Shown here piece by piece: positions 8,983 to 20,050 of a stretch of DNA of 64,000 nt; position 1 is the first letter of the stretch; each line of letters opens with the position of its first letter. The stretch spans positions 1 to 64,000 of the forward strand of contig NZ_JANHKP010000011.1 in assembly GCF_024497955.1 (NCBI RefSeq), read 5' to 3'. The notes under the pieces are model-generated. The model had not been told where the DNA came from. It saw only the letters and a list, made by a program, of their open reading frames with translations, and did not search any database. The position numbers and the translations under genes are program-made. Source of the DNA: Streptomyces sp. C10-9-1 (GTDB taxonomy: Bacteria > Actinomycetota > Actinomycetes > Streptomycetales > Streptomycetaceae).

Positions 8983-10407
8983 GTGAGATCCGCCCCGACC
9001 GTCCTTCACCTGGACATGGACGCCTTCTTCGCCGCCGTCGAGCAGGCGGCGAAGCCCTCCCTGCGCGGGAAGGCGGTCGTCGTGGGCGGCCTCGGGCCCC
9101 GGGGTGTCGTCGCCACGGCCTCCTACGAGGCCCGGCGCTTCGGCGTCCACTCCGCCATGCCGACGGCCCAGGCCCGGCGCCTCGCCCCGAACGCCGCCTA
9201 CCTGGTGCCCCGGTTCGCGCTCTACCGGGCGGTCAGCGACCAGGTCATGACTCTGCTCCGCGAACTGTCGCCGCTGGTGGAGCCCCTGTCGCTGGACGAG
9301 GCGTTCGTCGATCTGGAGGCCGGGGGAGCGGCGGAGGACTCCGCGTCCGCGCGGGCTGCCGGCCTGCGGCTGAGGGCCGACATCCGTGCGCTGACCGGGC
9401 TGAGCGGCTCGGTGGGCCTCGCCGGTTCCAAGATGCTCGCCAAGATCGGTTCCGAGCAGGCCAAGCCCGACGGGCTCCTGCTCATCGAGCCGGGCACCGA
9501 GCGCGAGCTGCTCGCCCCCATGCCGGTGCGCATCCTGCCGGGGGTCGGCCCGGCCACCGGGGAGCATCTGCGCCGGGCCGGGACGGCCACGGTGGGCGAC
9601 CTGGTCGAGGCCGGGGAGGACGAGCTGGTGCGCCTGCTCGGCAGGACGCACGGTACGGCCCTGTTCCGCATGGCCCTGGGGCGCGACGACCGCCCGGTCG
9701 TGGCCGAGCGGGACGCCAAGTCCGTCTCCGTCGAGGACACCTTCGACACCGACCTCCACGACAGGCTGCGGGTGCGCACGGAGGTCGACCGGCTGGCCGA
9801 GCGGTGCGTGCGGCGCCTGAGGGCGGGCGGGCACTCGGGGCGCACCATCGTGCTGAAGGTGCGGCGCTACGACTTCTCCACCCTCACCCGCTCCGAGACC
9901 CTGCGCGGACCCACCGACGACCCCGCGGTCGTCCGCGAGGCCGCGGGGCGCCTGCTGGAGTCGGTGGACACCACGGGCGGGGTGCGGCTGCTCGGCGTGG
10001 GGGTCACCGGGCTGGCGGACTACACCCAGGAGGACCTGTTCGCCCAGGCCGCCGCCGGGGCGGGCCCGGAACCCCGGGACCACGCACCCCCCGGCCGCGC
10101 GGCCGGGGACGGGGCCGCACCGGGCGGGTCGGACGGGGCCGGGGAGCAGCGCCCCGCGCCGCCTGCGCGGGACCGGTCCGGGAGCCCCGCGGGGCCCCGG
10201 CACTGGGCGGCGGGGCAGGACGTCCGGCACGCCGTGCACGGCCCCGGCTGGGTCCAGGGCAGCGGCGTCGGCCGGGTCACCGTGCGGTTCGAGCAGCCCG
10301 GGTCCGAGCCCGGGCGGGTACGGACCTTCCCCGTGGACGACCCGGAGCTGGAGCCCTCCGACCCGCTGCCCCTGGTCGGGGGCGGCGGCACTGCGGCCCG
10401 CGGCTGA
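8983..10407 (+). CDS. dinB: DNA polymerase IV (Y-family translesion polymerase)
   Basis: 474 aa. Catalytic acidic motifs are intact: DMDAFFAAVEQ near residue 7 and SLDEAFVDLE near 104; the helix-hairpin-helix (LPGVGPATGEHLRRAG) is near 185. A beta-clamp-binding motif QEDLF sits near 349. Beyond it is an unusual ~120-aa extension: a Pro/Gly/Ala-rich linker and then a small domain (DVRHAVHGPGWVQGSGVGRV, ending VDDPELEPSDPL) that resembles the Tudor-like C-terminal module of UvrD/PcrA-type helicases. Synthesises across damaged DNA. GTG start at 8983. Confidence 0.9.
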   Translation: MRSAPTVLHLDMDAFFAAVEQAAKPSLRGKAVVVGGLGPRGVVATASYEARRFGVHSAMPTAQARRLAPNAAYLVPRFALYRAVSDQVMTLLRELSPLVEPLSLDEAFVDLEAGGAAEDSASARAAGLRLRADIRALTGLSGSVGLAGSKMLAKIGSEQAKPDGLLLIEPGTERELLAPMPVRILPGVGPATGEHLRRAGTATVGDLVEAGEDELVRLLGRTHGTALFRMALGRDDRPVVAERDAKSVSVEDTFDTDLHDRLRVRTEVDRLAERCVRRLRAGGHSGRTIVLKVRRYDFSTLTRSETLRGPTDDPAVVREAAGRLLESVDTTGGVRLLGVGVTGLADYTQEDLFAQAAAGAGPEPRDHAPPGRAAGDGAAPGGSDGAGEQRPAPPARDRSGSPAGPRHWAAGQDVRHAVHGPGWVQGSGVGRVTVRFEQPGSEPGRVRTFPVDDPELEPSDPLPLVGGGGTAARG

Positions 10408-10448
10408 GCGCCCCGGCCACGGCCGCCCGGAGCGGCGGCTGCCGGTGC

Positions 10449-10467
10449 GCCCGCCGCGGCGGCGGGC
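10449..10467. terminator. Short bidirectional hairpin between convergent genes
   Basis: GC inverted repeat GCCCGCCGC/GCGGCGGGC in the 90-bp gap between convergent dinB and the PRC-barrel gene. The usable stem is about 7 bp. Confidence 0.5.
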
Positions 10468-10497
10468 TCAGGGCCTGCCCGGTGGCACGGACGGCCC

Positions 10498-10884
10498 TCA
10501 GTCCTCCTCGCCCGCGATCCGGCCGAAGGACCGGTCCCCGGACGCCGGAGCCGGCGTCGTCGGCGGGGGAGGGGCCAGATGGAGCCCGTAGTGGTGGTAG
10601 AGCTGGAGCTCCTGCTCGGGCGAGAGATGACGGCCGACACCGAAGTCCGGGGCGTTCCTGATCAGGGAGCGCTCGTAGGGCACCCGCAGCATCCCGCCGA
10701 CGAGCTCGCTCGGCTCCAGGGGGACGAACGCGTCCCTGCTGAAGAGACCCGTGCGCACGGCCGCCCACTCCGGGACCCCCGTCGCATCGTCCAGGTACAC
10801 CTCGTCGACGGTCCCGATCTTGTGGCCGTCGCGGTCGAAGGCCTTGCGGCCGATCAGGCTGCGCGGATCGATGTCGGTCTGCAC
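10498..10884 (-). CDS. PRC-barrel domain protein
   Basis: 128 aa. A PRC-barrel occupies residues ~8-80 (LIGRKAFDRDGHKIGTVDEV ... VPEWAAVRTGLFSRDAFVPL); a segment with LSPEQELQLYHHYGL and a Pro-rich tail follows. PRC-barrel proteins act as adaptors in RNA processing, photosynthesis or stress responses; no specific role can be assigned. GTG start at 10884 with GGAGGGACC just upstream. It is divergent from the riboswitch-gcvP unit. Confidence 0.8.
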   Translation of the reverse strand: MQTDIDPRSLIGRKAFDRDGHKIGTVDEVYLDDATGVPEWAAVRTGLFSRDAFVPLEPSELVGGMLRVPYERSLIRNAPDFGVGRHLSPEQELQLYHHYGLHLAPPPPTTPAPASGDRSFGRIAGEED

Positions 10885-11002
10885 GGTCCCTCCAACTGAT
10901 CGCGGCTGCTCCCCCTCCTACGAAAGGCCACATCGGCGGTGTCGGCCACTCGGGGGACCGCGCGGAACACGCTGGTACCCTGGCAGACGGCTGTCGACCC
11001 CG

Positions 11003-11218
11003 TGCGGGAGAGTCCACCGGCGAAACCCCGCCGGCGGCGCCGAAGGAGCAAATCCTCCCCGGAATCTCTCAGGCCCCTGTACCGCACGGACGAGGTCACT
11101 CTGGAAAGCAGGGCGGGCGTCGGACGGCATCCGCTCTCACCGACGGTGAAAGCCGGTGCGTGCCACACGTGCCCGGTGAAGCTCTCAGGTCGAGATGACA
11201 GAGGGGGAGGCCGTCCGG
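11003..11218 (+). promoter_or_regulatory. Tandem glycine riboswitch upstream of gcvP
   Basis: Two glycine aptamers in tandem. Aptamer 1 (about 11003-11113) has GCGGGAGAGUCC, GGCGCCGAAGGAGCAAA, CUCUCAGGC and the GACGAGGUCACUCUGGAAAG segment. Aptamer 2 (about 11119-11218) has the ACGGUGAAAGCCG, GGUGAAGCUCUCAGGU and GAUGACAGAGGGGGAGG blocks. The P1 stem of aptamer 2 is a perfect 8-bp pairing of 11121-11128 with 11210-11217. Glycine riboswitches switch on glycine-cleavage genes when glycine is abundant, which fits the gcvP gene 55 nt downstream. Confidence 0.93.
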
Positions 11219-11270
11219 GCATCCGCGTCGTGATGCCCCTCGCAGGTCGTACTAGACCAGGAGGCCTCCC
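11205..11270 (+). promoter_or_regulatory. Putative expression platform of the glycine riboswitch
   Basis: GGGAGGCC at 11205-11212, the 3' edge of aptamer 2, is perfectly complementary to GGCCTCCC at 11263-11270, which overlaps the gcvP ribosome-binding site (AGGAGG, 11259-11264). This pairing shares 11210-11212 with aptamer 2's P1, so the two are mutually exclusive. A 7-bp hairpin (11217-11223 with 11232-11238) lies between. The arrangement suggests translational ON control: glycine holds P1 and frees the site. Confidence 0.55.
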
Positions 11271-11272
11271 AC

Positions 11273-14158
<2,886 letters not shown>

Positions 14159-14185
14159 CCGGACCGCCCCCCCGGGGCGGAGACC

Positions 14186-14228
14186 CGCAGGGGCCGTGCG
14201 AGGACACCGTCCTCGCACGGCCCCTGCG
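14186..14228 (+). terminator. Strong terminator after gcvP
   Basis: Perfect 20-bp stem (14186-14205 with 14209-14228) with a 3-nt loop, 27 bp after the gcvP stop. It could also serve the convergent DUF5999 gene. Confidence 0.9.
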
Positions 14229-14267
14229 CCGTTCCCCCTCGCGGGGGAGCGCCCGACGGGCCCGCGG

Positions 14268-14474
14268 TCAGGCCGCCGTCACCACCTGGCCGGCGCCCAG
14301 GGCGCGCCGGGGAGCGATGACCCGGCCGTCGGGGAGGAGTTCACCGGTGTCCTCGAAGAGCAGGACGCCGTTGCACAGCAGGCTCCAGCCCTGCTCCGGA
14401 TGGTGCGCCACCAGGCGTGCCGCCTCCCGGTCGGCGGAGTCGGACGTCGGGCAGACAGGCTGGTGCTGGCACAT
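14268..14474 (-). CDS. DUF5999 family small protein
   Basis: 68 aa from MCQHQPVCPTSDSADREAAR. Two Cys and one His at the N-terminus suggest metal binding (CQHQPVC). The conserved core VAHHPEQGWSLLCNGVLLFED is typical of DUF5999, a Streptomyces family of unknown function. The frame is open to an upstream ATG at 14531, but the family normally begins at the MCQHQ methionine, so 14474 is chosen. Confidence 0.8.
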   Translation of the reverse strand: MCQHQPVCPTSDSADREAARLVAHHPEQGWSLLCNGVLLFEDTGELLPDGRVIAPRRALGAGQVVTAA

Positions 14475-14737
14475 GGGCGGGTTCTTTCCCTGCGATGTGG
14501 TGTGATTCCTGCGGCTCGATGAGCTGTTCATGGCCGCCCCCCGTATCGTGTCGGTCCGGTGCCAGTCTTCCGCTGCGGAGCGCGATCCGCAGGGATTTCA
14601 CGGCAGCTCTTCCTACTGATGGATGACGCATCACCCGCCGGAGCGGTTCAGGACACCCGGGCCGTCACTTCGGGGGGTTCTGCATGGCCCCAGCGGGCTA
14701 GTCACTCCGGGCGGGGCGCGTCCGGGGGCGGACACGG

Positions 14738-14771
14738 GTACGCCCCGTGCCCGTGGGGGCGCGGGGCGTAC
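14738..14771 (-). terminator. Terminator of the 195-aa hypothetical gene; rest of 14475-14789 empty
   Basis: 10-bp stem (14738-14747 with 14762-14771), 18 bp beyond the stop of the minus-strand gene ending at 14790. The remainder of the 315-bp gap up to the DUF5999 start shows no convincing gene and presumably holds the DUF5999 promoter. Confidence 0.7.
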
Positions 14772-14789
14772 GGAGCGGCGCGGGTGCCG

Positions 14790-15377
14790 TCAGGCGGCCG
14801 GGTCGAGCAGTGGAGCCGGCGCCAGCCGCAGGGTCATCAGCGGCAGCAGGTCGGCCGCCGGGTGCGGGCGGTGCGCCGCGATCCCGGGGGGCGCCGGGGC
14901 CAGGGGGACCAGGAGGTCGCCCGGCTGGAGCGAGCCCCGTGCCGGATCGGCCTCGGTGTCCGCGTGCAGCCACAGGGTGAGCATGTAGAGCTCGGGCACC
15001 GACAGCAGCCGGGCCTGGCCGTGGGCACCGGTGGACTCCGCCTGGTGCAGGGCGAGTTCGGTGGAGGCCAGGTAGGGCCCTTCGAAGAAGTGGGAGAACG
15101 CCCAGCCGTCGGCGCTGGGCACGCTGTCGGCCGCCGCCACGGCGCGATCACCGCTGCGGACCAGGAAGCGCCAGCCGGCGAGCCGGGTCGCCGGCTGGCC
15201 GCCTGCGGTCACGACCCGATCGAGGACGTGCAGCGGGAGCGGCAGCTCGGCGCTCAGTGGTCCCTGGACGGACCGCAGGGCCCGGGTCGGAGCCTCGCGG
15301 ACCGCCGCGGGGGATCCGAGCGCTGCGAGAACGCTGCGCAGGGCGGATGCGGGGGCCGGGGGGAAAAGCAGCGGCAT
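14790..15377 (-). CDS. Conserved hypothetical protein
   Basis: 195 aa, not recognised. The sequence is soluble-looking, with an aromatic-rich middle (GWAFSHFFEGPYLASTELAL and VPELYMLTLWLHAD) and a Pro/Ala-rich C-terminal third. No signal peptide or membrane helix is seen. The ATG at 15377 is chosen because a GAGAGG site precedes it and the upstream in-frame sequence has non-coding composition. It is divergent from the GCS2 ligase gene. A TATAAA-like -10 (minus strand, 15498-15503) lies about 120 bp upstream. Confidence 0.65.
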   Translation of the reverse strand: MPLLFPPAPASALRSVLAALGSPAAVREAPTRALRSVQGPLSAELPLPLHVLDRVVTAGGQPATRLAGWRFLVRSGDRAVAAADSVPSADGWAFSHFFEGPYLASTELALHQAESTGAHGQARLLSVPELYMLTLWLHADTEADPARGSLQPGDLLVPLAPAPPGIAAHRPHPAADLLPLMTLRLAPAPLLDPAA

Positions 15378-15864
15378 GATGGGTCGCCTCTCACTCAGGA
15401 GACACGGTGATGCGGGGAGGTGCGGACGACGCTGTCGGCAGGGGGCCGCGCGGGGCCGGAGGACCACCGGGCGCCGACTGTCGGCCCGTTCGCGGAGTTT
15501 ATACGACACTTGTTCGCCCGATGTTTCCGCTAGTCGTCGCCCATATTTCCCACAAGGCGAATACCGGACCCCGTCGCCGGGCCTGTCCCGCTGTTCGGGC
15601 GAGAGGTACGGACCGTGGCCAGCGGATTCACCGTCCGTGCGGTAGGCCGAATCCGATCGGTGGTTCTCGCCGCGGCGTGCCGGTGAATATCCCTCCGGCA
15701 TATCCGTTGGTATGTGCCGCCGGTATGTGCCCCACAGGGGCTGACTCCAGCCTATCGGGAGCGTGCATGTGCCGGGGGCGTTACGGATCAAAGAGTCTGG
15801 GCATTATCGTCCGTGTCACGAGCCGCCCTGGCTGAGTGGCTTCCAGTCGAGGAAGGAACCGCCG
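15378..15864. other. 487-bp divergent intergenic region
   Basis: Lower GC than its surroundings, so probably promoter DNA for both neighbours. It holds a candidate minus-strand -10 (TTTATA on the + strand, 15498-15503) and a direct repeat GGTATGTGCC at 15709-15718 and 15722-15731 (13-bp period). No gene seen. Confidence 0.5.
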
Positions 15865-17379
15865 ATGGGGGAGAAGGTCGTGGCAGGCGGGTTCGACCTG
15901 TCCGATCGGCAGCGGTACCGGCGCAAGCTCCAGCAGTGCCTCGCCGGACTGGGGAGGCTCCTGGCCGAGAAGCGGTTCGACAGGCCGAGGAATCTCATGG
16001 GCCTGGAGATAGAGCTGAATCTCGCCGGCGGGGACGGCATGCCGCGCATGATGAACGGAGAAGTCCTCTCCCGCATCGCCAGCCCGGATTTCCAGACCGA
16101 GCTCGGAATGTTCAATCTCGAAGTGAACATCGTTCCGCACCGGCTGGAGGGCCATGTTCTCGACCAGCTCGCCGAGGAGTTGCGGACGGGACTCGGATAT
16201 GCGGACCGGAAGGCCGGTGAGGCGGGTGCCGGCATTGTGATGATCGGGATTCTGCCCACGCTCGCCCAGCAGGACCTGGTGACCGCCAACCTCTCCGCCG
16301 TCGACCGCTACACCCTGCTCAACGACCAGATCGTCGCGGCCCGCGGGGAGGACTTCACCCTCGACATCTCCGGCGTCGAGGATCTGCACTGCACCTCCTC
16401 CTCCATCGCCCCCGAGGCGGCCTGCACCTCGGTGCAGCTGCACCTCCAGGTCACCCCCTCCCGCTTCGCCGACGTCTGGAACGCCGCGCAGTCCGTCGCC
16501 GCCCTGCAGGTCGCGGTCGGAGCCAACTCGCCCTTCCTCTTCGGCAAGGAGCTGTGGAGGGAGTCCCGGCCGCCGCTGTTCCAGCAGGCCACCGACACCC
16601 GCCCGCCCGAACTCCAGGCCCAGGGGGTGCGCCCGCGGACCTGGTTCGGGGAGCGCTGGGTGACCTCCGCCTACGACCTCTTCGAGGAGAACCTGCGCTA
16701 CTACCCCGCGCTGCTGCCGATATGCGACGACGAGGACCCCCTGCGCGTCCTCGACGACGGCGGTGTGCCCAGGCTCCAGGAGCTCGTGCTCCACAACGGC
16801 ACCGTGTACCGCTGGAACCGCCCCGTGTACGGCGTCGTCGACGGAGTGCCGCACCTGCGCGTGGAGAACCGCGTCCTGCCCGCGGGGCCCACGGTCACGG
16901 ACGTCATCGCCAACACCGCCTTCTACTACGGCCTGGTGCGGGCGCTGGCGGAGGACGCCCGGCCGGTGTGGAGCCGCATGCCCTTCGAGACGGCCCACGA
17001 GAACTTCGAGGCGGCCTGCCGCCACGGCATCGACGCCGAGGTGCGCTGGCCCCGGTCCGGCAGGGGCGGCGGGCTGGTCACCGTACCGGTGGTCGACCTG
17101 GTCCGCGACGAGCTGCTGCCGCTGGCGGAGGCCGGGCTGGACGCGTGGAACATCGAGCGGGCCGACCGGGACCGCTACCTCGGCGTGATCGAGGAGCGCT
17201 GCCGGCGGCGGGCCAACGGCGCCTCCTGGCAGGTGCGGACCTACCATCGGGCGCTCGGGGCGGGCCTGGGGCGCGAGGCGGCCCTCGCCGCGACGACGCG
17301 GCGCTACATGGAGCTGATGCGGGAGGGCGAGCCGGTGCACACCTGGCCCGTCGGGTTCCCGGGGCCGGGCGGGGCCTGA
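15865..17379 (+). CDS. Glutamate-cysteine ligase family protein (GCS2, PF04107-like)
   Basis: 504 aa. Carboxylate-amine ligases of this fold join glutamate to cysteine or another amine with ATP. The glutamate/Mg-binding start LMGLEIELNLAGGDGMPRMM (about residue 48) is present, as are FNLEVNIVPHRLEGHVL, CTSVQLHLQV and the substrate-binding HLRVENRVLPAGPTVTD. It is longer than the ~370-aa YbdK type. The product is uncertain (gamma-glutamylcysteine or a related peptide), because actinomycetes use mycothiol rather than glutathione. The ATG at 15865 has GAGGAAGGAA upstream. A good terminator follows. Confidence 0.8.
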   Translation: MGEKVVAGGFDLSDRQRYRRKLQQCLAGLGRLLAEKRFDRPRNLMGLEIELNLAGGDGMPRMMNGEVLSRIASPDFQTELGMFNLEVNIVPHRLEGHVLDQLAEELRTGLGYADRKAGEAGAGIVMIGILPTLAQQDLVTANLSAVDRYTLLNDQIVAARGEDFTLDISGVEDLHCTSSSIAPEAACTSVQLHLQVTPSRFADVWNAAQSVAALQVAVGANSPFLFGKELWRESRPPLFQQATDTRPPELQAQGVRPRTWFGERWVTSAYDLFEENLRYYPALLPICDDEDPLRVLDDGGVPRLQELVLHNGTVYRWNRPVYGVVDGVPHLRVENRVLPAGPTVTDVIANTAFYYGLVRALAEDARPVWSRMPFETAHENFEAACRHGIDAEVRWPRSGRGGGLVTVPVVDLVRDELLPLAEAGLDAWNIERADRDRYLGVIEERCRRRANGASWQVRTYHRALGAGLGREAALAATTRRYMELMREGEPVHTWPVGFPGPGGA

Positions 17380-17401
17380 CCGCCCGCAGGCACCGCCGGG
17401 G

Positions 17402-17428
17402 GGCGCTCCGCCCGCCGTGCGGAGCGCC
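17402..17428 (+). terminator. Terminator after the GCS2 ligase gene
   Basis: Perfect 10-bp stem (17402-17411 with 17419-17428) and 7-nt loop, 22 bp after the stop codon. Confidence 0.8.
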
Positions 17429-17649
17429 GGGCGCCCGGCGCCGGCGGGGAGGCTCGGGGAGGACCCGGCTGGGACGGCGGCACCCGCATCGGGCAAGCTG
17501 TGGTCCCCCATGCGGTGGGCCCCCTCACCGGTGCGCCGGGAGGGGCCCGGGCCTTGCGCGGGTGCGGGGCCGGGGCCCGCCGCACGCGGCCACGCACCCG
17601 CGCCCCCAGGGCGAGGGAGCGTGGCCGTCCACCGAACCTGGAGGCACGT

Positions 17650-18450
17650 GTGCAGGCAGAGGCCGTCGGCGGGAGCCACTCCCGCCCTCCCGCAGGACTG
17701 TCGGTCGGGCTGCTGCGGTCCGAGACCGTGCTGGTGCTGGCCCTGTCGCTCGGGGCCAGCGCGGTCTCCTCGCTGATCAGCTTCGTCGGGTCGCTCACCA
17801 AGCCCGGTGGGCTCAAGGACCAGGCCGCCACCCTCAACGGCTCCTACGCGCCCGGGCGGCCCTGGCTCGACCTCGCCTGGCAGCTGTTCGGCATCGCCAC
17901 CGCCCTGGTGCCGGTGGCGCTGGTGGCGCATCTTCTCATCAGGGAACGCGCGGGGCTGGGCGCGATCGGCTTCGACCGGAGCCGCCCCTGGTCCGACCTC
18001 GGCCGCGGAGCACTGGTCGCGGCCGGGATCGGCAGTGCCGGGCTGGCCTTCTACCTCCTCGCGCGGGCGGCGGGATTCAACCTCACCGTGGTACCCGAGT
18101 CCCTGCCGGACGTGTGGTGGAAGTACCCGGTGCTGGTGCTCTCCGCCGTGCAGAACTCCGTCGTCGAGGAGGTCATCGTCGTCGGCTACCTGCTGCGCAG
18201 GCTGGACCAGCTGGGGTGGTCGCCGAGGGCGTCGCTCGCGGCGAGCGCCGTGCTGCGGGGCCTCTACCACCTCTACCAGGGCGTCGGCGGCTTCGTCGGG
18301 AACATGGTGATGGGCGTGGTGTTCGTGCTGCTGTACCGCCGCTGGGGCAGGGTCGGGCCGCTGGTCGCGGCCCACGCCTTCCTGGACATCGTGGCCTTCG
18401 TCGGATACGGGCTGCTCGCCGGCCGGGTCGACTGGCTGCCGACGCCCTGA
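17650..18450 (+). CDS. CPBP-type (CAAX-protease-like) intramembrane protein
   Basis: 266 aa, about 7 hydrophobic segments. The CPBP/ABI motifs are recognisable: EEVIVVGYLLRRL (motif 1), RGLYHLYQG (motif 2) and HAFLDIV (motif 3). Motif 1 departs from the usual EExxxR, since valine stands where the arginine is expected, so proteolytic activity is uncertain. GTG at 17650 has GGAGG at 17639-17643. Single gene between two terminators. Confidence 0.82.
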   Translation: MQAEAVGGSHSRPPAGLSVGLLRSETVLVLALSLGASAVSSLISFVGSLTKPGGLKDQAATLNGSYAPGRPWLDLAWQLFGIATALVPVALVAHLLIRERAGLGAIGFDRSRPWSDLGRGALVAAGIGSAGLAFYLLARAAGFNLTVVPESLPDVWWKYPVLVLSAVQNSVVEEVIVVGYLLRRLDQLGWSPRASLAASAVLRGLYHLYQGVGGFVGNMVMGVVFVLLYRRWGRVGPLVAAHAFLDIVAFVGYGLLAGRVDWLPTP

Positions 18451-18454
18451 GGCG

Positions 18455-18487
18455 GCGCCGGGGCCGGGCAGGGCCCGGCCCCGGCGC
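18455..18487. terminator. Bidirectional terminator between convergent genes
   Basis: Perfect 15-bp stem (18455-18469 with 18473-18487) with AGG loop, filling the 40-bp gap between the CPBP gene and the convergent PhzF gene. Confidence 0.9.
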
Positions 18488-18490
18488 GGC

Positions 18491-19312
18491 TCACGGGGCC
18501 GTGAGCAGCTCCCCGTCGATGACGGTGACGGCCCGCCCCGAGAGCAGGGTGCGCTCCCCGTGCAGCTCGGTGCGGACCAGACCGGAGCGCGCGGACGCCT
18601 GGAGACCCGTCAGCACCGGACGCCCCAGCCGGGCGGACCAGAAGGGGGCGAGGGCGGTGTGGGCGCTGCCCGTGACGGGGTCCTCGTCGATGCCGAGCCG
18701 GGGGAAGAAGCAGCGCGAGACGTAGTCGTGGCCCCGGGCCGGGTCCGCGGCCGGAGCGGTGGCGACGACTCCCCGGTCCGACAGGGCGGCCAGCGCGGCC
18801 GTGTCGGGGCGCAGACCGCGCACCGTGGCCTCGTCGGCCAGCTCCACGAGCAGGTCGCCGATGTGCTCGCCCGTGTCGTGCACCGACAGGGGCGTGGCCC
18901 CGAGGGCCTCCGCAAGGCCGTCGGGCGCGGCAACGGGGGTGAGCGGCGAGGTGGGGAAGTCCAGGGTGACGGTTCCGTCGTCCCCGGCGGTGGCGGTCAG
19001 GATCCCGCACCGGGCCGCGAAGCGCACGGTCCCCTCCGTCCTGCCGTCGCCGTGCAGGACGTGCGCCGTGGCCAGCGTCGCGTGCCCGCACATGTCCACC
19101 TCCGCCGCGGGGGTGAACCAGCGCAGGGCGAAGTCCGCCTCCGACCCCGGGGGGAGGGGGTGGGCGAAGGCCGTCTCGGAGAGGTTGACCTCCGCGGCCA
19201 CGTTCTGGAGCCACGTGTCGCCGGGGAAGCCGGGGGAGTCCAGGACCAGGACACCGGCCGGGTTCCCGGTGAAGGGACGGTGGGCGAAGGCGTCGACGAT
19301 TCGAATCCGCAT
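18491..19312 (-). CDS. PhzF family isomerase/epimerase-like protein
   Basis: 273 aa, full-length PhzF/DapF fold. The N-terminus IVDAFAHRPFTGNPAGVLVL, the catalytic-glutamate motif NLSETAF, MCGHATLATAHVL and the C-terminal GIDEDPVTGSAHTALAPFW are all present. PhzF isomerises a dihydro-hydroxyanthranilate in phenazine synthesis, but most chromosomal homologues act on unknown substrates, and no other phenazine gene is nearby. The ATG at 19312 fits the family start. Confidence 0.87.
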   Translation of the reverse strand: MRIRIVDAFAHRPFTGNPAGVLVLDSPGFPGDTWLQNVAAEVNLSETAFAHPLPPGSEADFALRWFTPAAEVDMCGHATLATAHVLHGDGRTEGTVRFAARCGILTATAGDDGTVTLDFPTSPLTPVAAPDGLAEALGATPLSVHDTGEHIGDLLVELADEATVRGLRPDTAALAALSDRGVVATAPAADPARGHDYVSRCFFPRLGIDEDPVTGSAHTALAPFWSARLGRPVLTGLQASARSGLVRTELHGERTLLSGRAVTVIDGELLTAP

Positions 19313-19476
19313 GCCGCGACCGTAGAGCGCCCGGGCCCCGGCGGGACAAGGCCAATCCGCAGCCACTGGACTCTTCGCGGCCCGCCCCGCGGCGTACCCC
19401 GGCGGTCCCCGGCGGGGCCTCCGCGTCGGGGACCGGGGGGAACGACCGCGACCGGGCCGGGCGCCGCGCACGGCGG

Positions 19477-19725
19477 CGGGGGAGGGCCTTCGACCGCCGA
19501 CTGGCCGTTCGGGATCCGGCCGCCACGCCCGCGCTGATCGAACGGCTCAGCCATGACCCCGCGGTCTGGACGCGTCAGGCGGCGGCTGGTGACCCGCGCC
19601 TCCCGCTCCACCGGCTTCGCGAGGCCCTCCACGTACCCGAACTGGCCTCCAGCGCGGGCGCCAACCCGGCGCTTCCCGAAGACGAGATGGCCGCCGTCCT
19701 GGACCGGGCCGGCGTTCCCGTCTGA
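19477..19725 (+). pseudogene. 5'-truncated remnant of a leucine-rich-repeat-variant (HEAT-like) protein
   Basis: About 82 codons open to a TGA at 19723-19725, with no usable start. The translation carries LRV-type helical repeats: RRLAVRDPAATPALIERL, then HDPAVWTRQAAAGDPRLPL, then ELASSAGANPALPEDEM and a VLDRAGVPV end. These repeats of DP..R..AA.NPALP form are diagnostic. The frame stays open upstream to about 19321, but composition is random there and no ATG or GTG with a ribosome-binding site is found. Probably the 3' end of a gene whose front was deleted. Confidence 0.55.
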
Positions 19726-20050
19726 CCAACGGGCAGAACCGCCCGGCTCTGCGCCACGTCCCTGCAACCCGGCCGGGCAGTCCCGGGGATGACGGCCGTG
19801 ATCGACCGGACGTCCCCCTCGTCGGGCGGACGCGCGGCAGGGCGACGATCGTGACGGTCAGCCTGCACCGGCACGGACAGCGGGGCAGTCACCCTTCGCC
19901 GACACCAACCGGCTTTGGCCGACTCTCCCCGGCAAGCGGTCAACGACCGCCGTCACAGGTCGGCAGACGCCGATCGGGAGCATTGTCATCCGACAGGTTC
20001 CGATATATCGTTGAAGCATCGCGACAGATCAACGATGGAAGGAGTGCGCG
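19726..20050. other. 325-bp intergenic region upstream of the PadR gene
   Basis: No gene recognised. Holds the PadR operator-like repeats at its 3' end; the rest has no obvious structure. Confidence 0.5.
20001..20036. promoter_or_regulatory. Operator-like inverted repeats before the PadR gene
   Basis: The 10-bp palindrome CGATATATCG (20001-20010) is overlapped by an 8-bp inverted repeat ATCGTTGA (20007-20014) / TCAACGAT (20029-20036). This AT-rich island ends 2 bp before the GGAAGGAG ribosome-binding site. Typical of a PadR autorepression site, here inferred. Confidence 0.65.

Noticed and set aside
18491..19312. PhzF homologue as evidence of a phenazine cluster
   Set aside because: No other phenazine gene is present, and PhzF-like proteins are widespread with unrelated roles.
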